Positions 1 through 7,183 of a stretch of DNA of 12,017 bases are shown piece by piece. Both the position numbers and the translations under genes were made by a program. The DNA is from Phoronis ovalis (taxonomy: Eukaryota; Phoronida; Phoronidae). The stretch covers positions 1-12,017 of the forward strand of contig JAOXYB010048347.1 in the NCBI GenBank assembly GCA_028565635.1. The letters are read 5' to 3'. The notes below the pieces were generated by a model. That model worked only from the letters and a program-made list of their open reading frames with translations. It had not been told where the DNA came from and searched no databases. How positions within the stretch are numbered: the first letter of the stretch is position 1; every line of letters begins with the position of its first letter.

Positions 1-56
1 TTTTTGTATAGTTTGCAAAGGAATAACAAGCGAAAGGTTTTATATTTTTTTTACAG

Positions 57-187
57 ATATACGTGTTGAAATAAAAGATGTGTTTTGCAATTTGAATCAA
101 AAGTCTGAAAAAGTCGATTTTCTATATCTACTCAATCGTTTTCATTTTCTTCTAGATGGGAAAAAAGATATACATAGGTATAGATAA
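57..187 (+). CDS. possible internal or terminal exon, plus strand, function unknown
   Basis: The plus strand shows a pyrimidine-rich tract ending in TTTTTTTTACAG at 45-56, a good splice acceptor. It is followed by 43 open codons (phase 1 entry, first full codon at 59) to a TAA at 185-187. The predicted peptide starts IRVEIKDVFCNLNQ and ends LLDGKKDIHRYR; its mixed composition is protein-like, unlike most chance frames in this AT-rich DNA. A donor-like AG|GTATAG at 177/178 could make it an internal exon. Nothing identifies a family. If gene B continues leftwards past base 1, this exon would lie inside a gene B intron on the opposite strand. It may be chance. Confidence 0.27.
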
Positions 188-413
188 AAGTGCTAAACAG
201 AATAGATACATCCATTTGAAATCAATTTGCTATAAGTAAGAGCTAACTGCAAGTTAAAATGTCTTATAATAATGGCAGATTCACTGTGTTAAAAGCAGAA
301 AAAACTCTAATCGTGATGACACGCCATGATAAACCGATATAGCCTGCAAACATAACTGGTACGCATTTGCACTCTACAATTGTTTACTCGTGATGCGTTT
401 TGTGAATACTTAC

Positions 414-826
414 CAAACAGCGTGTTCCTCCATTTGGCCCAGCCTTGTATATTCGTAAATCTTCGGTGTGAACTGTAATACCAATCTCTTTAACGTTTTT
501 TTTCCAGACCTTTTTAATTAACGTAGATTTTCCGGCATCTTGAGGTCCAACTACGAATATCATAAATGTTTTTAAAACAGTCTCTCTTAGAGGAAGTACG
601 TAGTCGCACACAATCTTCAGGTATTCCAACACCTTTTTTTGAGTTGCTTCTCGTTTAGATGTCTCAATCATAGTGGATGTAAAGGGCTTTGTATCCAAAA
701 AATTTTCAATTTCGCACCATTCGCCTGATTCTGTTCTGTAGTTAACACCGGTGCACCACCTCAATAAGTTTCGTTCGGCTTTCAAAAGTTCGTCAATTTG
801 GTTTCTCTTGGATTCAGTGTCTTCAT
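414..826 (-). CDS. gene B exon 5 (P-loop)
   Basis: The exon begins after CTGACGCTTAG (phase 1) and ends TTG|GTAAGT (phase 0), the same phase as gene A where the P-loop exon ends. It encodes a charged helical part, then VLPLRETVLKTFMIFVVGP and GKSTLIKKVW. The Walker A is GPQDAGKST. The last residues (GGTRCL) align with EKREYV of gene A, directly before the expected Walker-B/G3 exon. No copy of that next exon was found in 1-413. Confidence 0.75.
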
Positions 827-3800
827 CTAAGCGTCAGAATGTAAAATAATTTGAAATATGGATTATATGATAAGCGCTGAACCATGTGCATTCCGCTAAA
901 ACAGTTGATATGCACACTTTAGTATATCTTTAGTATAGGTTTATGTATTTTATTGTTCTGTTATACAATCATACACGTGTAATTTATTACAACAATATCG
1001 ATTAGATACTATGAATACAACGGTATATACGGTATCTTAATTTATTGCATACCTCACTTTGATATATACTGTATTCTTATTAGACAATTAATTTACATCT
1101 TAGTCAGTAACTTTACTAGGTTGTAGGCATTTACAACGCCCTGTTGTAAAAACGCGTAACGCCTGGTGATGTCCTCTCAAAATAAGTACATATGTAACGT
1201 AGTAACTGAAAATATCGCACCTAAATATCCTATTGACCATGTGTTACATGTATATAAATAGCTAATTCACTGCCCTACATATCATTAAAAATGAACATTT
1301 CTCATTGGCTGAACGTTTTGCAATCGTTGCACTGTGCGCCATTTTCATCAGTAGCCTCTCGTATGCCATACCATTCAGACGTATATTCTATATTTGCAGG
1401 TGAGCTTCAGGCCATTTTATATTTGTCTATTCCTGTTAGGTGCAGATACAACTTCAAACTTTGTGTATTTTAATTGCTACTTTAAAACCTTGTACTTATG
1501 TTATTTTAGTTTTGCTATTTGTATTGCGCGAGTAGCCTCTCGAATGCCATACCACTCAGACGTATATATTCTATATTTGCAGAATAAAGCTTTTAAACAA
1601 CCCTGGACTTGAATTATGCATTTCTAATCAACCTAGAAAACGTAAATTCCTACACATATATGACAACAGTTCAAAGGATACTTGGTTAATTTGGTATTTC
1701 CAGATACGTAAATACATATTCCTCAGCTTGTTAAATTTTATATGAAGATGAGGCAAGGATAATAGATCTAGCATAACAGAATTATAGTTTCTACTTTTAT
1801 TTTCTTTTTATTCAGTCTTCCACTCACATGTAAATAACCTTTCCGCGATGTTATATGCAAAGTTGGAGTAACGTCACAAAACAAAAAACATATTTCTCGC
1901 CTTAATGTACTCTGGCAAAGTGAAACGCATGCAAATCAACGTACACTGTTTCCCGCGATATACTCTCTAGTGATAAAATAGAACTGGATATTATCTCGTT
2001 ATAATCTAATGCTACCTCGTTTTAACGAAATATTATCTCGATATCACGCAAGTTACCTCGTTATAACGCAATGCTATCTAATAATAACATAATGTTATCT
2101 CGTACTAAAGCAATATTATCCCTGCTTAATAACGCAATGTTATATCATTATGCTTTTTCTTTGGCAGTAACAGTGGTTTCGTATGAAACAATGATTTTAG
2201 AAAAATAATAACTAGGATTTTCAATTCTCTAATTAGCAGCACTTATATATTAGTCCTGTCTCCGCGGTATTATATATACATTTTTTTTACCTTAATCTTA
2301 ATGTGGTTAAGGCATAAATTAAAGTAAGTCAATGTATATCATAAAACAGTTAAAAACTTGCACTTCGGGTTCGGGCGATATGGTGATAATATCCTCTAAA
2401 TGCAGTAACGACGCACTGCAGCGCCCTCGGCCCTCATTGTATTTCTCGGATTTTTATATCACTATATCACCACCACTCCGTAACTTATAAATATACATGT
2501 ACCTGGTTGGCCTGACACCCGATTAATCCCCAGTAATTCGGAAAGTTCCGTGTAATTGTTTTGAGTTCCAACAGATCTTTTTTTGTAGCCATGCTTATAA
2601 AGAGAAGCTGCAACGGTCACAGTACTACCAACCACAAAAGCTCCAACTGCCACCGGCACTGCAGCAGCTGCAAAACATAGGTAATACGGTACTGCGTAAA
2701 AATGTTTTAGTATTTCCTGGCAAACGTATATAATATTATTTAAGACAACACGATCTGCCAAAAAAAACAGTCCATTTTCCGAAAGTTCGCCTGAGCTTGT
2801 TTTATGAAAATTCCAGTAATATTTCTTTTCAAAAACCCAAAAAACTGAAAATATATACATGCAAAACACTATATATATTGTGCAAGAAATTGTGTCAAAC
2901 TGTCTGCCATTGAACAGATGGTGTATAGCTTTGAACCTTGGTCCCTACATAACTTCTCTTATACATTTAAAATGTCGCAACAATTGATAATTCGATGTTA
3001 ATTAATATTAAGAGGAGACGGAATATGATGACCGACATACCTATAGCAGCTGCGAAAGTTAACTCAGTGATTAAGGTAGCAATGCCTCCACCGACAACTG
3101 CAACCTGTCCAACGGCTGAGGTGGTGACAGCTCCACCCAACAATCCAGCTAGAAAACCAGCTCTTAGCCAATCTTGAAGCGTTCTGGCAAGTTCTATTTC
3201 AATTGTGCCCATTTTCTTACAAATAGCTTTAATAGTTTTGTCTACCATTTCCCCTAGTATTATATCATCATCAACAGGTGTACCATCATAATTGTAGTTC
3301 TTAAAATGTTTGTTAAACTCTGTTTCTTCGTGATCTAAAAAAAAGATTTAAAGTGTTACATTTTTTACAGACCTTTGCACTTTGCGCTTTGTCCAACACT
3401 CCTAAATACGTCACCATGAAAATGTCATTCCAGTCGAATGTTTTAGTTCTAAGCCAGATTTCATTTTTCATTGTAACGGGGTTTTTTAATGTTCTAGTAG
3501 TTTGCCAAGTCGCCCTTGTCGATTATCTTATGTGCTTAATTGCTCCATATGAACGAATGCAATTAAAAAAATATAAAATAATCTACATGTATTTGCTATG
3601 TAGAGCATATTGTAAAATAAAATGGAAGATGTGTCTAATAAAGTCCTGTGCTCTAAATATAAATATTATTACATACGGTTAACATTAGTAAGTTTCTGTT
3701 CTAATTTACAAAGTTTCATCACAACATCATTGTCTTTTAAGATCTTCACTGTTTCTTCCATTTTCTTTGACTCATCCCACGCGTTGTTGTTTTCTGCCAC

Positions 3801-3869
3801 TTGTTTTAGCTCGACTTTTACTTGAATAATACCCATTTTAATGGCCTTCTCTAGGAATTCCTTTTCCAT
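414..3869 (-). CDS. gene B: membrane-associated P-loop GTPase-like protein, 3' end outside window
   Basis: Five exons are proposed: 3869-3673, 3514-3369, 3334-3041, 2754-2503 and 826-414. They join in frame to 434 residues and stop at a strong donor (TTTG|GTAAGT), so the gene runs off the left edge. The start ATG at 3869 has an ACCATGG context. Order of parts: helical N-terminus with FLEKAIKM (residues 5-12), linker with TLK, Gly/Ala-rich hydrophobic stretch (about 170-212), second hydrophobic stretch (about 230-263), helical region, then Walker A GPQDAGKST (390-398). Gene A repeats this order; both share V(L/V)PLRET before the P-loop and GKSTLIK in it. NTP, probably GTP, binding at a membrane is inferred. 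The exon 1/2 junction and a 34-nt intron are uncertain and could mark a frameshift. Confidence 0.65.
1251..1260 (+). promoter_or_regulatory. TATA-box-like element
   Basis: TATATAAATA lies 30 bases before an ATG at 1291 (context AAAAATGA). The spacing would put a transcription start just before that ATG. In AT-rich DNA such a match may be chance, but it precedes an open frame ending at a CAG|GTGAGC donor at 1399/1400 and a downstream AATAAA at 1583-1588. Confidence 0.25.
1351..1399 (+). repeat. 49-bp direct repeat, copy 1
   Basis: The segment starts GTAGCCTCTCGTATGCC and ends CTATATTTGCAG. It recurs 181 bp downstream with two substitutions and a 2-bp insertion. Copy 1 is followed at once by GTGAGC, so its end resembles an exon/intron boundary on the plus strand. 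Confidence 0.85.
1532..1582 (+). repeat. 49-bp direct repeat, copy 2
   Basis: The segment starts GTAGCCTCTCGAATGCC and ends CTATATTTGCAG, with an extra TA relative to copy 1. It is followed immediately by AATAAAGC, which contains a polyadenylation-signal hexamer. Confidence 0.85.
1988..2153. repeat. 21-bp minisatellite, about 8 degenerate units
   Basis: Units start at 1988, 2009, 2030, 2051, 2071, 2092, 2113 and 2137. Most are 21 bp; one is 20 and one is 24, and the last is partial. The consensus begins ATRTTATCTCG and ends TTATAACGCA. The ATCTCGTTATAACG core is partly palindromic. Confidence 0.85.
2503..2754 (-). CDS. gene B exon 4 (second membrane segment)
   Basis: I chose the acceptor CTGTTTTTTTTGGCAG before 2754 (phase 1) because the following VVLNNIIYVCQEILKHFY aligns with VLEALLCSECFKVLETCW at the start of gene A exon 3. 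Two other phase-1 acceptors exist, before 2844 (TATTTTCAG) and before 2667 (TATGTTTTGCAG). A hydrophobic stretch FAAAAVPVAVGAFVVGS follows, then a positive cluster (KHGYKKRS) that could mark the membrane boundary. The donor is CCAG|GTACATG, phase 1. Confidence 0.55.
3041..3334 (-). CDS. gene B exon 3 (glycine/alanine-rich membrane segment)
   Basis: The exon starts after CTTTTTTTTAG (phase 1) and ends at G|GTATGT (phase 1). It encodes an acidic stretch (HEETEFNKHF, PVDDDIILGE), an amphipathic helix (DKTIKAICKKMGTIEIELAR) and a long Gly/Ala/Val stretch beginning AGFLAGLLGGAV and including GGGIATLI. The small-residue spacing resembles a glycine-zipper membrane helix. If the donor is not used, the frame continues with another hydrophobic stretch to a stop at 2967, so a shorter isoform ending here is conceivable. 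Confidence 0.6.
3369..3514 (-). CDS. gene B exon 2 (TLK linker region)
   Basis: On the minus strand a frame is open from a TAA at about 3524 through 3369. Its peptide contains ATWQTTRTLKNPV and TKTFDWNDIFMVTYLGV, with three tryptophans and a natural composition. It aligns with the start of gene A exon 2, where STFLTLKHNF occupies the same place. The acceptor CAAG before 3514 gives phase 2; the donor T|GTAAAA after 3369 gives phase 1, which suits the next exon. The acceptor lacks a strong pyrimidine tract. A plus-strand frame of similar length over this region appears to be its antisense shadow. Confidence 0.5.
3673..3869 (-). CDS. gene B exon 1 (start codon, FLEKA motif)
   Basis: ATG at 3869-3867 sits in AACCATGG, a very good initiation context. 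Just upstream (minus strand) TTTTCTTATAG looks like an acceptor, so a 5' UTR intron is likely. The 65-66 residues are highly charged and helical (MEKEFLEKAIKM...CKLEQKL), matching gene A residues 21-58 (FLEKAYKM...CELE). Two donors overlap at the end: C|GTATGT after 3677 (phase 1, the better consensus) and AT|GTAATA after 3673 (phase 2). Only the second joins in frame to exon 2 at 3514; the first joins in frame to the exon at 3334, skipping exon 2. Confidence 0.6.
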
Positions 3870-3883
3870 GGTTACAGATCTAT

Positions 3884-4179
3884 AAGAAAATATTAAGAAA
3901 AAAACACAAGACATTATACATTATTTAAAAGAAATTTATGACGGAAAATTGCAAATAGAAGATAAACACAACCCCCGGGGAGTCCGACTCAAATATATCA
4001 CTGGTACCCATGTGCGTGAATGGGTTCTTAAAAAAGCCCCTAAATGCGTTTTCCCAATTTTATATTTTGATCCATTTTCACTGACTGCAAGATACCCTAC
4101 ATGTATTGAGAATTTTTTTTTGGAAAATGCCCAGCAAATGGAATTATGGGAAATTCACCCTAACTTGATCGCAAATTAA
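3884..4179 (+). pseudogene. isolated plus-strand reading frame, possible gene or transposon fragment
   Basis: A frame is open from just after a TAA at about 3881 to a TAA at 4177-4179. The later part reads like real protein (GVRLKYITGTHVREWVLKK, YFDPFSLTARYPTCIENFF, AQQMELWEIHPNL). An ATG-like start is absent except a TTG at 3949, and no clear acceptor precedes it, so it is probably a fragment. It lies head-to-head against gene B exon 1, 15 bases away. An inverted partial copy is at 4373-4413. I do not recognise the family. Confidence 0.4.
3972..4017 (+). repeat. inverted repeat arm 1 (within plus-strand frame)
   Basis: The reverse complement of this arm, from ACGCACATGGGTACCAGTG on, matches 4373-4413 with about five differences. 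Translation is kept in both: GVRLKYITGTHVR here and GVRFKYITGSHVR on the minus strand of the other arm. Confidence 0.75.
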
Positions 4180-4304
4180 CTTTCGAGACGAAGTTTGGTC
4201 AAGTGGTTGGTGGTTTTTATCGATTTCAATATGCTAAACACGTACAGTTAATCAAATAAGGTACCCTTTAGTATATTTTATCGAAAAATTGTAACCCTAA
4301 TTGT

Positions 4305-4333
4305 GTAACGTGCGTTAACGTGCGTTAACGTGC
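4305..4333. repeat. 10-bp tandem repeat TGCGTTAACG
   Basis: Two full copies of TGCGTTAACG occur at 4311-4330 with partial copies on both sides. Each contains the palindrome CGTTAACG. Confidence 0.8.
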
Positions 4334-4372
4334 TAAGTTCTTAAAAATCACCCTTGTTACGTGTTTTAGTTT

Positions 4373-4413
4373 ACGCACATGGCTACCAGTAATATATTTG
4401 AATCGGACCCCCG
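4373..4413 (-). repeat. inverted repeat arm 2
   Basis: This arm reads ACGCACATGGCTACCAGT on the plus strand and continues similar to the reverse complement of 3972-4017. On the minus strand the frame gives ITGVRFKYITGSHVRK, then diverges. Confidence 0.75.
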
Positions 4414-4942
4414 TGATACAACCTATGTTTTATTTGATTGAGTGGTCTCTTTAATGTAGTGTGCATCATCAAAAGAACTTGCACTGCTCAAAATGTCTCA
4501 AAAAAGGTAAAATGTGTGACAAATGAATTAACATTCGTAATATAATGAGAAAGTAAATGATTTCTTTTCGTTTGGGACCGTGAAGTCGTTTAGGTTCGGC
4601 TTGTACAACAACTACAATTATTAAGGTGTGAAGATTACATCTAAAAGAGCATGCTGAAAGTGGCTTATTATTTCAGTTTTTAGTCCAGCTATTGACATCT
4701 TAGGAAAAAATAGCTAATTTTCAGATTATTTTTATTATGCTATCAATTGTAGCTTTTTGTGGCAAAATTCCCTGATTTTTGGGAAGGTGTACCTCCTAAC
4801 AATCTCCAGATATCGAATTTTTATAGGTTAGGCTGCGCACTAGCTTCAGTTTCACGTTTTATGTGTTAAGTCAAAAATAATCTTTTTGTATATGACTATT
4901 TATTTCACAAATAATGTGTTTCAATTCTGTTATTTAATTTGT

Positions 4943-5136
4943 TGAAGTGTTTCCTTGTAATAATTAAACACAATGATATGTTATTTTTGCTTCTCGCAAT
5001 AAATATCTTGCTAGTGCCGTCTAGTGCCGTATACTAAGTATCTATTTTTAAAGTGTTATATTTTCCCTTGTAGTAGTTAAACTCAATATAACGCGTTATT
5101 TCTGTTTTTCTTACTAAGCAGCTTTTCCAGTGTCGT
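4943..5136. repeat. degenerate tandem duplication, unit about 108 bp
   Basis: 4943-5020 and 5050-5136 align with several small gaps: both have AAGTGTT, then CCTTGTA, TAGTTAAAC or TAATTAAAC, a TTATTT run, and end near AGTGCCGT or AGTGTCGT. The first copy ends in an exact duplicate CTAGTGCCGT at 5011-5030. Confidence 0.45.
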
Positions 5137-6347
5137 TATTTTTTGTTATTTACTTTATGTCGTTATGTTCATTATTTAATTCGTGTTGAGACTAGAGAAA
5201 AAAACTAGACAGTCTCTTCATTTTGAACTCAAAAACGATCGTTAATATTATTCAAGCTCTCAATTTTTGTTTGTATCAGTTAATCTGGTGATTTGGTGAT
5301 TAAATTAATTAAATATTTCCAGAATTATATAATCATTATTAAAACATTATGTAACCGCAAGTGTTTAAATTTATGTTAAATATGGGGACGTACCATCCAA
5401 ATGGATAGCCTTTTAAAAACAAATCGTAAAAATCTTTCAAGTTTTAAACCAAGGCAGCGAAAACACTAGAAGAATCAAAGTTAGGCCTCATTTCACATGT
5501 GCTGTTCAGCAGTTCGAATTAAGAAAAATTAGTCACTGTTAATGTAGCAGGAAAGTCGTGGACAGTAGTACCTAAACCAAATGTATTTTAAAATACAATT
5601 GGCTTCTATAATACATTTAAAAAAGAATACAGACACATGCGATGGGTACCAAAACTAACGTTATCAACTGCAAGTTATAACTCCAGATGCTATTAAACAT
5701 CCAAACTTTAAAAGCCAGAAGCTGTCCCTAATAGAAACGTGTTTAATCTAAATAGTACTACTTGATTAATCCCAAAAAGCATTCGTAATTTATAATTCAG
5801 AAGCTAATATTACTGTACCCATATGTTTTGGTCCAACTTTTTATAAACTGTCAGTACATGTACAGTTTGAGTTACGATACGCTATGAACAAACTAGGGGG
5901 ATTCGAGGGCTTGGATATTATTTGAAAGTCAGAACGCAAAATGCGCAAATCCGTAGCTTCGGTGTGTTTATGAAGTTAAAAAAAAAACCCACTACAGGTC
6001 ATAAACGGTTTTGCTGACAAGCACAGCATCAAGTCATTAAATTTCACGTGACTGTAAAATCAATATCAGTTCTGAGCAGCCAATATGATGTCGGTACATA
6101 CACTTTTAAGCGTACGTGAGGAAGAAATGTAAGTGACATTTATAGTAACAAGAATTATTAAGCGGATTTATTGTACATTTCTACAACTTAAAACGAACTT
6201 GCATCTCATTTTCTGCCTGATATAATACATTATATCATAGTAGCACACAAGTGAACTAAAAATTAACCTTATTCTCAAGATTGCTTGAGACGGCAGCAAC
6301 ATCACTTATAATGTTTGAAAGGCACTTTGAATTATTCTTAAATTAGT

Positions 6348-6449
6348 CTACTCTTCTGTTTTGGCAACAGCAAAATCATCATCTCGCTTTGGATGCCGTT
6401 GCTCTTCTGATGATTTTTTTGATTTATCGTAAGTGTTACTTTTCTTCAT
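6348..6449 (-). CDS. small ORF, 33 residues, highly charged
   Basis: ATG at 6449 to TAG at 6348. The peptide begins MKKSNTYDKSKKSSEEQ and contains PKRDDDFAVAKTEE. A TGA lies two codons upstream in frame. It has no visible family. It lies about 500 bases downstream of the gene A stop on the same strand, so it could be in that gene's 3' UTR, an independent small peptide, or chance. Confidence 0.22.
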   Translation of the reverse strand: MKKSNTYDKSKKSSEEQRHPKRDDDFAVAKTEE

Positions 6450-6659
6450 GTTGTATCAGAATGACTCTACTAAAATCCCCCGCTAGAGGTAGTAATGGTA
6501 TCCTTCTATTCTCCATTCTCGCTCATCTTTTCAAAACATTTATTTTGATCCTTATCTAGATAATACGTGAGTTTGAACATAATCATTAATTTTACCGTGA
6601 ATAGATACTCTATTTGTAAAAAGTATTGAGGTTAATAATGAATTATTAAGTTTGTTATT

Positions 6660-6699
6660 GAGATATAACAGGTCTCAACAAACTGAATAGTTATATCTC
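6660..6699. repeat. 10-bp perfect inverted repeat, 20-nt loop
   Basis: GAGATATAAC at 6660-6669 pairs with GTTATATCTC at 6690-6699. Confidence 0.7.
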
Positions 6700-6893
6700 C
6701 ACGAACAAGAAACTGCCTACTAAGCTCTAAAATAGCAAAGTATAAATCATACTGAATCGCTTAAAATTTCCTACACATGAATCCATTATATACTGTCATC
6801 TGCTAAACCGCCCACGAGCTAACCCAACTCGGGCAGCGGAGCGAATATAGAGTTTTAACAAAATTGTAATATTTAGTTATTAAATTATATGAG

Positions 6894-6917
6894 ACAGTTT
6901 CAATGAACTGAAACTGT
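6894..6917. repeat. 9-bp hairpin just past the gene A stop
   Basis: ACAGTTTCA at 6894-6902 pairs exactly with TGAAACTGT at 6909-6917 around a 6-nt loop. It lies 31 bases downstream of the gene A stop codon, within the expected 3' UTR. Confidence 0.7.
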
Positions 6918-6947
6918 TTCAATTGACTTTATGAAACAAACATTACA

Positions 6948-7183
6948 TTATTCTCTTGTACTCATTATATCCTCAGTCCAAGCTTTAACATCTGCAGCCG
7001 ATTCGACATTATCAAATGCAACTTCAAAATCAGTGCATTTTAGGTCAAATGTCGTATTTGTCCTATTATGAGCTTTTTTAATTGCACTTTCGTAGTTTTT
7101 CCGCAACGATTTCATTTCTTTTCGACGACTCATTTTAAACTGATTCAAACAATAAAGCACTGGTACCCCAAATGTAGCCAAAT
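6948..7183 (-). CDS. gene A exon 5 (G4-like motif and C-terminus)
   Basis: Acceptor CTTTTGTTTCAG before 7183, phase 1, giving DLATFGVPVLYCLNQFK: a hydrophobic strand followed by NQFK. A basic helix (SRRKEMKSLRKNYESAIKK) and a short C-terminal part ending in MSTRE follow. Stop TAA at 6950-6948. The coding frame upstream of 7183 is intron. Confidence 0.8.

Larger units (their letters stand above)
827..2502. other. large gene B intron with repeats
   Basis: This 1,676-nt interval separates two gene B exons that correspond to one uninterrupted exon in gene A. It holds a TATA-like box, a duplicated 49-bp segment and a 21-bp minisatellite, listed separately. No further exon with a convincing frame was found on either strand. 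Confidence 0.6.
4180..6347. other. intergenic stretch without a convincing gene
   Basis: AT-rich sequence between gene B and the 3' side of gene A. It holds the inverted arm at 4373-4413, the 10-bp tandem repeat, and a degenerate tandem duplication near 4943-5136. A short stop-broken stretch at 5526-5694 (TVNVAGKSWTVVPKPN, then NTIGFYNTFKKEYRHMRW after one stop) might be a decayed coding fragment. Confidence 0.5.
6450..6947. other. gene A downstream flank, likely 3' UTR
   Basis: No coding frame is seen. Two hairpins lie here (6660-6699 and 6894-6917). The nearest minus-strand AATAAA is at 6544-6539, about 400 bases past the gene A stop. Confidence 0.4.

Noticed and set aside
1988-2153. CRISPR-like regular repeats
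   Set aside because: Units are contiguous and degenerate with no spacers, in a eukaryotic intron; it is a minisatellite.
2995-3177. 60-codon plus-strand frame
   Set aside because: Antisense to the gene B membrane exon; its Pro/Ala-rich content is what Gly/Ala codons give on the other strand.
3353-3682. 109-codon plus-strand frame
   Set aside because: It lies opposite gene B exon 2 (3514-3369), whose minus-strand peptide aligns with gene A; the plus frame is hydrophobic, without motifs, and best read as antisense shadow.
4290-4298. Telomere-like TAACCCTAA
   Set aside because: A single copy only, with no array.
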